Counted from the first letter of the stretch, positions 43,813 to 53,499 are shown. The stretch: 64,000 nucleotides of DNA from Roseiarcus sp963767245 (GCA_963767245.1 CAVYDG010000017.1:62001-126000); one strand, 5' to 3'. The notes: generated by a model not told the origin, from the letters alone. Numbers and translations: made by a program.

Positions 43813-44870
43813 CTAAGCAGAGATTCTTTGAATGACCAACGGATTGACAGTTCGCTCCCGGTTCAGGGCAGCCACGGCTGCGTGGATTGCGCGGTCGAGG
43901 ACGTCGGCATCAGCGAAGGTCTGATGGGCCAGATGGCGCGCCTTGAGATCGTGCCAGACAACCTCGATGTCGTTGAGTTCGGGTGCGTATTTTGGCAGCC
44001 ACTCGACGGTGAGCCAGTGTTTGCGCGCCTCGATGGCTTTAAGAGTGAGCTTGCTGACATGGATCGGCCCGTTGTCCTCGACCAGTACGACCGGTTTTAT
44101 TGCCCGTCCTGGTTGAGGACCGAACAGGTGGTCGAGTTGCTCGAGGTGAGCGATGAAGTCGCGGCTGCGCTTGGTCTGGCTCGTATGCACAATCAACTGG
44201 CGCGTGACATGATCGAGTGAGCCGATTATCGCCACTTTCTTGGCCTGACCCGGCGCCGGCGCCCGCAGGTCCGCACCGCGCAAGGCCCACGCCCGCGCCA
44301 GACAAGGGTGCGTCAGGGCCTCGCTCTCGTCGCCGTAGAGGAGGATGATGTCGCCGGCTTCGGCCTGAGCCTTGCGCAGTTGAAGGCGCAGTCCCACGCG
44401 TTCGATCTCGGCGGCAATCTGGCGGCCTTTCAGCGTGTGCCGGGGCCGCCGCCAACGGAAGTTTTTTTTCGCAACGCCTTGGACAACTGCGACTTGCCGA
44501 TCTTGACGCCCTCGCGCGCCTCGATCTCGGCCATGAGGCGCGGGATCGTCCAGTTGGGCCGGTCGGCGACGGGAGCTTCGAGCAGAGGCGCGACGACACG
44601 CAGCGCGGCTTCGGTCTTTACCGGTGGCGGGCCGAGCGCCACGGTCGCCTTCAACGCCTCGACACCGCCGCGCGCGAACTCGCTGCGCCAAAGACGCACC
44701 GTGTCTTCGCGCACGCTGAAGGCTTCCGCAATGCGCGGGCTGGTCCATCCCGACAACGTCAGCAATATCGCCCGCGCCCGATCAGCCTCGCCCCGATCGC
44801 GTGAATGGGCTAACGTCAGCAGTGCGTTGCGCTGTTGGTCACCCGCCGTCACCCGAGATTTGCCCGCCAC
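43813..44870 (-). CDS. IS630-family transposase, two frames joined at an A8 run
   Basis: OrfA (44870 to about 44462) has the HTH part (RGEADRARAILLTLSGWTSP, RIAEAFSVREDTVRLWRSEF, SQLSKALRKK). OrfB (about 44470 to 43813) continues NFRWRRPRHTLKGRQIAAEI with the DDE core: IILLYGDESEALTHP (Asp), VVLVEDNGPIHVSKL (Asp), and YAPELNDIEVVWHDLKAR (Glu). The frames differ by one base at an A8 run on the coding strand (44462-44469). A -1 slip there gives one 352-residue protein, so programmed frameshifting is plausible, as known for other IS630 elements. Confidence 0.88.
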
Positions 44871-45321
44871 GCCCCGCCTCCGCGAATCAACGCGAAGATC
44901 GAATCACACCTGCGATTCGTTGGTCAAGCTGAGGGAGTTCGCTTAGAAGTGGCAGGATCTCGCCCGGCGAGCGGGTCTTTCGAGCGGTCAATGGGGCCCT
45001 TGGTGGGCTGATGCTGATGCACTTGCGTCTCCATTTTAAGACGATTCGCTTCTTTTTTTGCGAGTGTGCTGGAGCGAGGCAGCTCAGAGGCGAGCGAATG
45101 TCGTTTACTCCATATTCTGGGATTGATTAGGATTTGGGCCCGGAACAGCGTCCGGCGCCAATTGCAACATCGAGGCCACGCCTGCCGCGGACAGCACAAG
45201 CTGCAAGGACGACGCGGTCGTCACCATGGCTGAGTTTGACAATATTCTTACTGTGCGCCGCGAAGGCCGCGCCGAGCTCACACTCGCCTCGAACCCCCAC
45301 GATTTCGTTGGCACATCGAGA
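44871..45321. other. Intergenic between IS630 and IS3, no gene recognised
   Basis: About 450 bp. A minus frame 45105-45386 carries SSLQLVLSAAGVASMLQLAP, but no family, start signal or membrane pattern is convincing. It may contain IS ends. Confidence 0.45.
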
Positions 45322-46311
45322 TCATTGTCCGTCGTCAAATGATTTGAGACAAATAGCTGGCTTCCGGAAGGGAGGCTCTGGATCATCTGTGATTGAGACT
45401 ATGCGGCATGCAGTTGATGCTGCAAGCGACGGTTTGCGATTGTCTGGCGTTTCGCGTTCGAGGAGTATGGCCTCAGCGCGCCCGAAGTAGACGTCAGCCG
45501 GGGTAAGATTGTCGAGGCTCTCGTGATAGCGGGCATGGTTGTAGTGCGCCACGAAGGCGGCGACCTGGCGTTCGAGATCGCCGGGCAGGTAGTGCTCAAG
45601 CAGGATGCGGTTTTTGAGCGTCTGATGCCAGCGCTCGATTTTGCCCTGGGTCTGCGGATGGTAGGGCGCTCCGCGGACGTGCTCGATGTTCTGCTTGTCC
45701 AGCCAATCGGCCAGATCGCTCGCGACATATGACGAGCCGTTATCCGACAAGAGCCGCGGTCGGTGAACGACGGTCATGTGATCGAGCCCGGAGGCCGCCA
45801 GCGCCAGATCGAGTGTGGCCGTGACGTCCTGCGCATTCATCGTCGCGCAGAGCTTCCAGGCGATAATGAAGCGCGAGAAGTCGTCCAGCACGGTCGAGAG
45901 GTAGTACCAGCCCCAGCCCGTGATCTTGAGATAGGTGAAGTCGGTCTGCCAGAGCTGGTTGGGCGCCGTGGTCTTGTCCCTGAATTCCTCGGCCGCTTTA
46001 ATGACGATGTAAGCCGGGCTGGTGATAAGATCGTGCGCTTTCAGAAGCCGATAGACCGACGCCTCCGAGACAAAGTATTTTTCCTCGTCCGTGAAGCGCA
46101 CCGCCAGTTCCCGCGGGCTGAGCTCGGGTTGATCCAGCGCCAAGTCGACAATCTGGCTGCGGATAGCCTCTGGGATGCGGTTCCAGACCCGATCCGGCCG
46201 TGAGGGGCGATCCGCGAGGGCCTCCGGTCCGCCGCCTTGATACCGATCATACCAGCGGTAGAAAGACGATCTGGGAATGCCGAGTTTCTCTAGCGCTCGT
46301 CGAGCCGGCAC
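45322..46311 (-). pseudogene. IS3-family transposase OrfB, 5'-truncated with altered C-terminus
   Basis: The ORF begins MPARRALEKLGIPRSSFYRW (HTH_21-type), followed by the rve core: QLWQTDFTYLKITGWGWYYL (Asp), RPRLLSDNGSSYVASDLADW (Asp) and HPQTQGKIERWHQTLKNRIL (Glu). OrfA is absent: the sequence upstream of 46311 is unrelated. Near the 3' end the frame passes ILLERE and diverges, while another frame supplies the expected QTIANRRLQHQLHAA end, so a small deletion occurred near 45455. The catalytic core is intact. Transposition is unlikely without OrfA. Confidence 0.8.
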
Positions 46312-46499
46312 ATGCGATCGCCTCGACCATGCCGCTCGGTCCGTTAGATTATCAGCCTATGAAGGCGCTCCCGCGCCCGACAACTATTCCCGTGACGGGA
46401 ATCCGCGCTTGAACTCGATGCGCGTCGCATGAAATGGCCGCGAATCGAAGGTTCTCGACATAGTGAAGTGGCTGGGGCAGGAATTCTCGCAGTGATCGG

Positions 46500-46680
46500 A
46501 AGGCAGGGTCCCACGTTCGACGAGCAAGCGCCGCAGCCCGTCGCTGTCGTAAGCGGCGTCGCCAGCCAGGCGGCGGCCGGGCGGGACAGCGCTGATCAGG
46601 GCCAGTGCGACGCGAACGTAGCCAAGCTGGCCGGGGGTTACTTCGAGCGGAATGGGGCGTCCGCGAGAATTGGCCCACAA
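46500..46680 (-). pseudogene. IS5-family transposase fragment
   Basis: The minus frame reads RGRPIPLEVTPGQLGYVRVA, LALISAVPPGRRLAGDAAYD and SDGLRRLLVERGTLP, the second-Asp region (GDAAYDSD) of IS5/IS427-type transposases. Both sides are lost. Confidence 0.75.
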
Positions 46681-46768
46681 TTATTTCCAGGTCTATCCAC
46701 CAATGTGCGTCATCCCGAACATCGATCAGCCGCTCGACAAATCACGTCCTCCCGCGCCTTGCGTGTTC

Positions 46769-47941
46769 TTAATAGCTCGGGGTCGAAAACAAGATTTTGC
46801 CGCCGGCCTTGATCTCGACCTCAACTCTGTATCGCGTCAGCGCCTCGGGGTTGATCTCGATGCCGAGACCTGGCGCGTCGGGTAGCACGACCTCGCCATT
46901 GGCGTCGGGCAAGATGTGGTTCTTTGTGAGGTCGCAGGCGAGTTGTTGCAAACCCGTCGGATATTCGCACATGCGATGATCAGCGAGCCCGATGAAGGGC
47001 TGCAGGGACGCGCTGAGCGCGAGGTTCGACGTGAACGTATGGTTAATGTAAGTGACCCCGCGCGCGACGGCGTAGTCCGCTACCTCCTTGGCTGGCCAAA
47101 GGCCGCCTATCCGGCCACTGTCGATCTGAATGAAGCCGACCCGGCCGAAGTCGATGAGATGCTCCGCCATATGACGGTTGTGGGCGGCCTCGCCGCCGGC
47201 CGTTCTCACTGACTGCGCGCGGTCACGAAGTTCTCCATACGCGCGATAGGCGGAGCCATGGAACGGCTCTTCGAAAAAGGTAACGCGATTGCGTTCCATC
47301 GCGTCAAGCCGCAGTGCCGCCGCGGCGACATTCTCGCCGAACACCTGTCCGGCATCGATCAGCAAGATACCGTCGGACCCGAGACCTTCGCGCGCGGCGT
47401 CGATGCGGGCGACGTCGCCCTCGAGCGATTTGCCGAAAGGGGCCCAGCCGAACTTGGCGGCGCGGAAACCGGCCTCGCGATTCTGCGCGGCGCGCGCGAG
47501 GGTCTCGTCAGGCGTTGCTCCGAACAGCACCGAGGCATACGGCAGTTTAGGATACGCCTTCGGATAGCCCAGGAGTTGGTATGTCGGCGCTTCGCGCGCA
47601 CGACCCAGTAGATCCCACATTGCCATCTCGATGCCCGACCAGGTGTGGGCAGCCTGCAGCAGATCCATGCTGTTATAGGCGACATTCGCCGACATGCGAC
47701 GGATGTCGTCCGGACCGTCCAAAGTTTCGCCCAGCACCGAGACTGACACGGGCCGACAGGCGCCATGCGACATCGGTGCGACGAACGCTGCAATCGAGGG
47801 TAGCGGGGAGGCCTCGCACTCGCCCCAGCCTTGATGCTCGCCCGCGGTCACCCGCACGACAAGCGCATCTTGGCTACCGTCGGCAGCCGTCGTGACGTTC
47901 GGCATTGCGAGGTAGAAAAAGTCCACGCTCTCGACTTTCAT
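46769..47941 (-). CDS. Enolase-superfamily dehydratase/racemase (MR/MLE type)
   Basis: 390 residues (MKVESVDFFYLAMPNVTTAA). Capping domain first, then the barrel: the K-x-K-like position is FRAAKFGWAPFGKS (Lys then Trp), ILLIDAGQVFGENVAAAA (metal Asp), VTFFEEPFHGSAYRAY (metal Glu), TAGGEAAHNRHMAEHL (metal Glu), and GVTYINHTFTSNLALSASLQ (His base). These fit the mandelate racemase or sugar acid dehydratase subgroup. It is the last gene of the minus operon with epimerase, a second enolase-superfamily gene and an SDR, suggesting sugar acid catabolism. Substrate unknown. Confidence 0.88.
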   Translation of the reverse strand: MKVESVDFFYLAMPNVTTAADGSQDALVVRVTAGEHQGWGECEASPLPSIAAFVAPMSHGACRPVSVSVLGETLDGPDDIRRMSANVAYNSMDLLQAAHTWSGIEMAMWDLLGRAREAPTYQLLGYPKAYPKLPYASVLFGATPDETLARAAQNREAGFRAAKFGWAPFGKSLEGDVARIDAAREGLGSDGILLIDAGQVFGENVAAAALRLDAMERNRVTFFEEPFHGSAYRAYGELRDRAQSVRTAGGEAAHNRHMAEHLIDFGRVGFIQIDSGRIGGLWPAKEVADYAVARGVTYINHTFTSNLALSASLQPFIGLADHRMCEYPTGLQQLACDLTKNHILPDANGEVVLPDAPGLGIEINPEALTRYRVEVEIKAGGKILFSTPSY

Positions 47942-48370
47942 CTAGGTCGATCTGCCTTGTTATTTCGATCGGCGGGCCGCGATCGAGTTCAGGCCGCGCT
48001 GTCTGTCTAATCAGCGGGCCGCAATGTTGTCGTCGTAGTCCGCCATCGCCACTAACCCACTACCCGAGCTGAGCCTGCCTGGCGTTGCCGCCATCCGGAT
48101 CAAGCCCTCCCTTAGTGAGAGCACTTCGCGTAGCGAGCGGTCGACATCCTAGGGCTTTCGCCGGCATATGTGATTTCGCCAGACACATTGGTCCTCTCGA
48201 ACAACGCGCTCCGTCACTTCCGATAGGCCGCAGAGGCGTTCGACAGCGTCGACCGGAAGGTCAAGAGTTGCAATCTTCCCGCCAAGGTTCTCGCTGAGGG
48301 CCGATTAATGCCGGAAATCGACGCGCGGATCGTATACGACCCAAACGGCATAGCGACAAGTTGGCTCCGG
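47942..48370. other. Intergenic, with a coding-like minus-strand remnant
   Basis: About 430 bp between two operon genes. One minus frame (about 48320 to 48155) reads SALSENLGGKIATLDLPVDA, VERLCGLSEVTERVVREDQC and ends in TAG. It has natural amino acid composition but no start codon, and an upstream stop. It may be the end of a lost gene. Family not recognised. Confidence 0.4.
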
Positions 48371-49258
48371 TCATGTGGAAACATCGAACCGTAACGTTCC
48401 CGATATGCTTTCGCCGGGCTCCAGGATATGTACGCCGGCAGATACGCGGCCCTGATTGAGCCCATCGAAGGCGCAGGGCGCATTGCTCTGCGGTTCGAGG
48501 CAGAAGATTGGCTGACCGCCAGGAACATGGGACATCAGGTGGCGGAAGACTGGATCGGCAGTAAGCGAAACCCCGACGCCGGCCTCGGGCCAGACGATCT
48601 CCGCGCGACCATCCCAGTCGACGTAGCAGATATTGCGGTAATCGCTAGGCGGAGGGCGCGGTGTCGCATAGTCCGCTTCGGCCGTCACCGGAACGAGCCG
48701 CTTCGTCTGCCCTTCCCGGTCGCTGAGCCACATCCCTGTGGCGGCAAAGCGTATGAGCGCGCCGCCATGCGTCGGAAACCACGGATGCTGCCCGAAACTG
48801 AACGGCATCCGTCGTTCGGCGCGGTTAGTCAGCGCCGTCTTTACTGTCAACCCCGCGCGATCGATGCCAAAACGCTGCACTGCCGAATAGCGATAGGCCT
48901 CGCCTACCCGGCCTTCGTCCAGTGCAAGGATGGCCACTGTCTCGTTCACGGATGCCACCCGCCAGGGTGATTGCCAACCAGAGCCGTGGAAATTAAGCCG
49001 AGTGCCAGCCATATTGGAGGCGACTTCGTAGCCTCGCCCCTCGAAGGTAAAGCGGTTGTCGCGGATGCAATTGGCGAAGGGAAGCATCGGGAACATTCCC
49101 GAATAGAGTGCGTCCGACAGGCCGCCCGGAAAGCGTCCAAAGGGACGCAGGAGATCGAAGGGCTTTCCCCTTTGTTCGAAGCGGAAGGCGCCAATGCAGC
49201 CGCCAATCTCGGGCCTGAGCTCGAGGCTCAATGTGTCGGCCTTGAGCAGCAGGGCCAT
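48371..49258 (-). CDS. Aldose-1-epimerase (mutarotase) family
   Basis: 295 residues (MALLLKADTLSLELRPEIGG). Galactose mutarotase-like features include GMFPMLPFANCIRDNRFTFE, GTRLNFHGSGWQSPWRV (His), MPFSFGQHPWFPTHGG (catalytic His), CYVDWDGRAEIVWPEAG (Asp) and FCLEPQSNAPCAFDG (catalytic Glu). The ATG is directly preceded by the GCTAG target and the left end of IS200 copy 2, which has separated the gene from its natural leader and ribosome binding site, so expression may have changed. Confidence 0.9.
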   Translation of the reverse strand: MALLLKADTLSLELRPEIGGCIGAFRFEQRGKPFDLLRPFGRFPGGLSDALYSGMFPMLPFANCIRDNRFTFEGRGYEVASNMAGTRLNFHGSGWQSPWRVASVNETVAILALDEGRVGEAYRYSAVQRFGIDRAGLTVKTALTNRAERRMPFSFGQHPWFPTHGGALIRFAATGMWLSDREGQTKRLVPVTAEADYATPRPPPSDYRNICYVDWDGRAEIVWPEAGVGVSLTADPVFRHLMSHVPGGQPIFCLEPQSNAPCAFDGLNQGRVSAGVHILEPGESISGTLRFDVST

Positions 49259-49263
49259 GCTAG

Positions 49264-49921
49264 CGTAAGCGGGAGACCCCCGGCTTTGCCGGGGTGGCAG
49301 TAGCAGTTTGACGTTTAGGGCGGTCCATCAGCGGAGTTCCAACGTGAGCAGCCACTCACACGAAAGGAACTCCACCGATGGACGAGTACGAGAGCCTAAG
49401 CCACACCACATGGGACTGCAAATATCATGTGGTTTTCATTCCGAAATGTCGGCGCAGGACGTTGTATCAGGAGCTACGGCGCCATCTGGGCGAGGTTTTC
49501 CGCCGGCTTGCGCTCCAGAAGGAGTCGAAGGTCGAAGAAGGGCACTTGATGCCCGATCACGTGCACATGCTGCTGTCGATCCCGCCGAAACATGCGGTGT
49601 CGCAGGTCGTCGGGTACATCAAGGGCAAGAGCGCGATCCACATGGCTCGGGTTTATGGAGAGCGCAAACGCAATTTCGTCGGACAGCACTTTTGGGCCCG
49701 AGGTTTCTTCGTCAACACGGTCGGGCGGGACGAGGAGGCGATCCGCGCCTACATTCGCAACCAAGAGAAAGAGGATCAGAGGCTCGAACAGATGAATCTC
49801 TGGCGCTGAAAAACGCCACCTTCAGGTGGCCGCCAAACTCAAGGGGGCGCCTCAGCGACCCCTCCTACCGCTTTGAGCGGTTCACACCATAAAGCCCCCG
49901 GCTTTGCCGGGGGATACTTAC
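49264..49921 (+). mobile_element. IS200/IS605-type element, copy 2 (658 bp)
   Basis: Nearly identical to 11238-11896 and likewise 3' of GCTAG. Removing it joins ...GTG TTC GC to C TAG C ATG GCC on the minus strand, restoring a TAG stop for the enolase-superfamily gene one base before the epimerase ATG. Its transposase gene opposes the operon. Confidence 0.9.
49378..49809 (+). CDS. tnpA: IS200/IS605-family HUH transposase TnpA, second copy
   Basis: 143 residues, identical to the copy at 11353 except Met for Ile near the C-terminus (EQMNLWR). HUH motif DHVHMLLSI and catalytic Tyr in IRAYIRNQ are present. The near identity means at least one copy moved recently, so the protein is likely active. 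Confidence 0.95.
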   Translation: MDEYESLSHTTWDCKYHVVFIPKCRRRTLYQELRRHLGEVFRRLALQKESKVEEGHLMPDHVHMLLSIPPKHAVSQVVGYIKGKSAIHMARVYGERKRNFVGQHFWARGFFVNTVGRDEEAIRAYIRNQEKEDQRLEQMNLWR

Positions 49922-51053
49922 GCGAACACAGCGTTCAAGTTGCGGGTCATCTCTCGCAGCGTGTCGCCTCTCAGTTTGATGCCGAGCCCGGGTCCGTCCG
50001 GATCGCCAACATCCCATCGCCGTCCAGCGTCCAGCCGCCCTCCGTGATGTCATCCACATAGGGCGACCCGCCGATATATTCGACGAGATCGGCGGTCGGC
50101 ACCGCCGCGGCGAGCTGGAGATCGGCGGCGAGGCCGACTGCGGTATTCCAGCCATGCCCAATATATTTGATCCCGAAGGCGTTGGCGGTGCGGGCAATCT
50201 GAATCTGCTCAGAAATGCCGCCGACCTTGGTCACATCCGGTTGCACGATATCGAGCGCGCGCCTTTCGAGCCAGGGCAAGAAACTTTGCCGCCGGGTGAT
50301 GCACTCACCGCTCGCGATGGGCACGGGGCTGCGTTCGCGCAACGCCTTGAAGTCGTCGAGCGCATCCGGTTTCAGCGCCTCCTCGAACCAGGCGACCTCG
50401 AAGTTCTTGAGCATGTGGGCAGTATTGATCGCCCAGTTGAGTCCCTGCGGCCAGAACGCATCCGAGCCGCCTGCATCGACCATTAGCAGGCAATCGTCGC
50501 CGGCACCCTTGCGCGCCGCCCTGACGATCTGCTCGTCGAGCTTGCGGGACACTCGGCCGAAGGGTCCCCAGCCAATCTTGATCGCTTTGAACCCTTGCGC
50601 GCGGTAGAAGGCGGTGCGCTCCTCCATTAGTTCAGGCATCTCCATCAAGATCGAGGCATAGGCCTGCACTCTGGTGCGGTAGTTGCCGCCCAACAGGCGT
50701 CCGATCGGCTGGCCGGTCACCTGCCCAAAAATGTCCCATAGGGCGATGTCAATCCCGGAAATGGTGTGCGTCAGTGTACCACCGTGCCCCATCCAGAAAC
50801 TGTTCTGGTGGAGTTTTTCGGTAACGCGCATCGGCTCAATGGCCGTCTCCCCGATGGCGAGGGGTCTAAGTACGTTGAGCGCCGCCTCGGCAAGGCGGGA
50901 GTTGGTGAAGACGCTTCCCACGCCGATCAGCCCGGCGTCGGTTTTGACGATCACGAGGGCATGTACCGAATTTCCCGGCTGGATCTCGTTGCTCCAACCG
51001 CCTTTGGGCGACTTACCGAATAGTCCGAGGCAGTCGATGGATCTGATCTTCAA
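49918..51053 (-). pseudogene. Second enolase-superfamily enzyme, frameshifted near the C-terminus
   Basis: TTG 51053 (LKIRSIDCLGLFGKSPKGGW) with GAGG just upstream is the natural start. The long upstream extension to 51137 lies inside the SDR gene. Barrel motifs: QGFKAIKIGWGPFGRVSRKL (Lys base), CLLMVDAGGSDAFWPQG (Asp), VAWFEEALKPDALDDF (Glu), PIASGECITRRQSFLPW (Glu) and FGIKYIGHGWNTAVGLA (His). At about 50003 one C is missing. The current frame stops at 49971 after TDPGSASN, whereas the other frame gives DGPGLGIKLRGDTLREMTRN, LNAVFA and a stop at 49918 supplied by the IS end. The active site is complete, so the 27-residue loss may be tolerated. Confidence 0.85.
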
Positions 51054-51064
51054 AGCATCCTCAT

Positions 51065-51865
51065 CTAAAATGTCGCCGAGACGCCGCCATCGACCAGCAG
51101 GATCTGGCCCGTGACGTAGCCGCAATCGTCCCCGCAAAAGAACGCGGTGGCGCGCGCGATATCGTCGGGCTGCGCCGGCCGCCGCAGCGGTATGCGGCCA
51201 TATTTGATGTAGACGTCCTTGAACCAGTCAGTCTGGTGTTCATGGCCGCTCCCGTCAGGCAGCAGCGCCATACGGGTGTCGACGAAGCCTGGGCAGATGC
51301 AGTTGACGAGGATGCCGGCGGGGGCGAGGTCAACCGCCAGCGTCCTTGTCATATTGACGACGCCTCCCTTTGCGGTCGCATAGGCGACGCTGTCAGCAGC
51401 CCCTCGCACCCCGAGGATCGAGGCAATGTTGACGACGCGTCCATTTGTGGAGCGGCGAAGCAGGGGCAGAAGGCCGAGTGTGACCCAGAGCGCCCCGTCC
51501 TGATTTGTCCGCCGCACTTCCTCGAAGCGGTCGCGAGTGAGCTTTTCGAGCGGAGTCGCATCGAGGATAGCAGCGTTGTTGACCAGGATATCGAGCCGAC
51601 CCCAGCGCGAGCTGATCACCGCGGCTAGCTCCGCAACCGCCTGCTCGGAAGTGATATCGACCGCGAGCCCAAGACTGTCCGCGCCGTGCGCGGCAAGGTC
51701 GTCCGCAACCGAGCAGGCGAGATCGCCGTCCCGATCCGACAGCACTACCGTGGCGCCCCGCGCGGCCAACAGTCGGGTGATGGCTTCTCCTATGCCGCGC
51801 GCGGAGCCGGTGACCAGCGCGACCCGGCCGGACAATGCCCCGGCCTCTTGGACGTTTTCGATCAC
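51065..51865 (-). CDS. Short-chain dehydrogenase/reductase
   Basis: 266 residues from GTG 51865 (VIENVQEAGALSGRVALVTG). Classical SDR motifs: TGSARGIGEA (cofactor loop), NNAAI, VNIASIL (Ser), YATAKGG (Tyr and Lys) and a C-terminal GYVTGQILLVDGG. The acidic residue after the second strand (VVLSDRDGD) suggests NAD. The start overlaps the stop of the regulator remnant, and the stop lies 11 bp before the enolase-superfamily start. Probably oxidises a sugar, lactone or sugar acid in this operon. Confidence 0.92.
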   Translation of the reverse strand: MIENVQEAGALSGRVALVTGSARGIGEAITRLLAARGATVVLSDRDGDLACSVADDLAAHGADSLGLAVDITSEQAVAELAAVISSRWGRLDILVNNAAILDATPLEKLTRDRFEEVRRTNQDGALWVTLGLLPLLRRSTNGRVVNIASILGVRGAADSVAYATAKGGVVNMTRTLAVDLAPAGILVNCICPGFVDTRMALLPDGSGHEHQTDWFKDVYIKYGRIPLRRPAQPDDIARATAFFCGDDCGYVTGQILLVDGGVSATF

Positions 51866-52400
51866 GGATTCCCTCGGCTGTGATGTCCGCTCTTGCGCCT
51901 GGCAGGTCCGGAAAAATGCGTCGCGAGCACGGTGTCGATGTCGTCGACGGAACCGTGTTCGAGGTAGTCGAGCAACTGCAAGTGAAGCCACACCTCGCCC
52001 GGCCGATCCTCGGCGTCCGACCAGTCCCCACAGAAGACAATGACGAGGTGCTGAGCGAGCTCTTCCCAAATCAGGGCGGCAAGCTCGTTGCCCGAATGGT
52101 GCGCGATGGCGCGGTGCAAATCGAGGTCGATCGAGCTCAAGACAAGCGGGTCGTCGGAGGCGGATAACTCGGCCATGTCGGAGACTATCTCCTCAAGCTC
52201 GGCGGGAAGGGCCGAACTGCCCCGGCCTTCGCGCATGACGCGCTGGAAGATGATCTTTTCCACAGAGAAGCGCAGCTCGAATAAGATCCGAGATGCGGCG
52301 TGGGCTGTAATCGGAAACGCGCAGACCGGGGCGCTCGCCGCCCACAAGGATGCCGCGAAGCTGCAGCTTCTGCATCGCCTCGCGCCGGCATCCGGCTGAC
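51862..52400 (-). pseudogene. GntR/FadR-family regulator, truncated and frameshifted
   Basis: The FCD ligand domain is readable: ILFELRFSVEKIIFQRVMRE, LHRAIAHHSGNELAALIWEE and HLQLLDYLEHGSVDDIDTVL, with metal-site His residues. The preceding HTH remnant (REAMQKLQLRGILVGGERPG, LRVSDYSPRRISDL) is in another frame, shifted near 52290. The first part of the HTH is missing where an IS3 fragment begins at about 52400. The regulator for the sugar acid operon is therefore probably lost. Confidence 0.75.
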
Positions 52401-52469
52401 CTGCAACGCCGAGGCGTTCCCCGCCTCAGTAGTGCGCTCGCCGGCGGCCTTCTCGCCACGGGCGATGTC

Positions 52470-52598
52470 GCCGACGACCTTCCGCGATTCATCGACGAGG
52501 TCTACAATGCTCGCCGACTTCATTCAGCCTTGGGCTATCTCAGCCCGCAACAGTTCGAGGAGCGCAATCCCCGGCCGGCGGTCAAATCAGCAGCCTGA
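52470..52598 (+). pseudogene. IS3-family OrfB, last 40 residues
   Basis: The plus frame reads ADDLPRFIDEVYNARRLHSA, LGYLSPQQFEERNPRPAVKS and stop, the conserved IS3 OrfB terminus. It adjoins the GntR remnant and probably marks the insertion that truncated it. Confidence 0.85.
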
Positions 52599-52654
52599 TC
52601 CTTGTCCGCCCCAAGGGGCCCACTCCAACCGGGGGGCAGTTTTGCGCGCCGATT

Positions 52655-52785
52655 GACAGTCTATATTCGCTGACCGAGACATGCAAGCTCAATGATGTCG
52701 ATTTGCGCGCTTGGCTCGCCGACCTCCTCGCCAAGCTCCCCGACCATCCTGCTCATCGCATCGGCGAGATGATGCCCTGGTGTCG
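52655..52785 (+). pseudogene. IS66 TnpC C-terminal fragment
   Basis: The frame reads YSLTETCKLNDVDLRAWLAD, LLAKLPDHPAHRIGEMMPW, matching the last part of IS66 TnpC (compare 32840-32970). No other part of the element is present. Confidence 0.85.
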
Positions 52786-52821
52786 GGAGCCATCTTGGCT
52801 TGAGAATATCGAACTTCGCGT

Positions 52822-52877
52822 CAAAAAAGCCATCAAATGTGAGAATATCGACCAAAAATATTCTCACGTTTGATGGC
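52822..52877 (-). terminator. Rho-independent terminator, minus strand
   Basis: A 20-bp stem (GCCATCAAATGTGAGAATAT with its complement, one G-T wobble) and a 9-nt loop, followed on the minus strand by TTTTTT. The stop of the minus ORF ending at 52864 lies inside the stem, supporting that ORF as a former or real gene. Confidence 0.75.
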
Positions 52878-53184
52878 CTTGCCTCGCCGCTTGAGCTTCG
52901 AGCCGAGCTGTCTCGCATAGGCGTTCGAACGCTCTTCGCCCCCGTAGGATCGTCTCATCCCGAACAGCGCTGAGGGTGTCGGGATTTGCGATCGTTTGCG
53001 AGACGCCTGCCAAAAGGGCGGGACGGAAAGAGATAGGCAACGCCGCAACGGCGGCATGGTTGATCCTGCGCTTGATGGGCCGCGCGAGATCGTCGAATTC
53101 GGGAAGGATCGTGCCGAGCGCCCAGCCGACATCGGGATCGCGACCATTCGCGCCGCAGGGTCGGTCTATGTGAAACTCGAGGCG
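52864..53184 (-). pseudogene. Unrecognised 106-codon minus ORF without start codon
   Basis: Open between a TAG (53185-53187) and TGA (52864-52866). It reads RDPDVGWALGTILPEFDDLA, RPIKRRINHAAVAALPISFR and LLAGVSQTIANPDTLSAVRD, with natural composition, and ends in a strong terminator. No ATG, GTG or TTG in a sensible place was found, so it looks like the 3' part of a gene whose 5' end is lost. Family unknown. Confidence 0.45.
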
Positions 53185-53499
53185 CTATAGCCCGCCCCTG
53201 GCCACTATCGCGTTCCACCTTCAGGGACTGAATTGACCCTCAACGGCGGGTGCTTGAGTTAAAATCAACAATTCCAGGACGCGTGATATAGCTGCTGGCT
53301 GTAATTTGATTAGCGCCTCACAGAGACGAGAGGGAACATCGCATTGTCCAACTCGTTTGGTGTCATCGACGAGGTCCAGTGCCCAATTTAGGAGCAGCCG
53401 GCGAGGGATCGCCCATCTTGTCGAGGAATTCGGTTCGCTTCGCTATCAGGCGCTCCTGAGTTGGTCGTCTCGGGCGCAGTCGGCGACCGGAATCTGGCG

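Noticed and set aside
11238..49921. Composite transposon formed by the two IS200-type copies
   Set aside because: HUH single-strand elements do not form classical composite transposons, and both copies restore independent target genes on excision.
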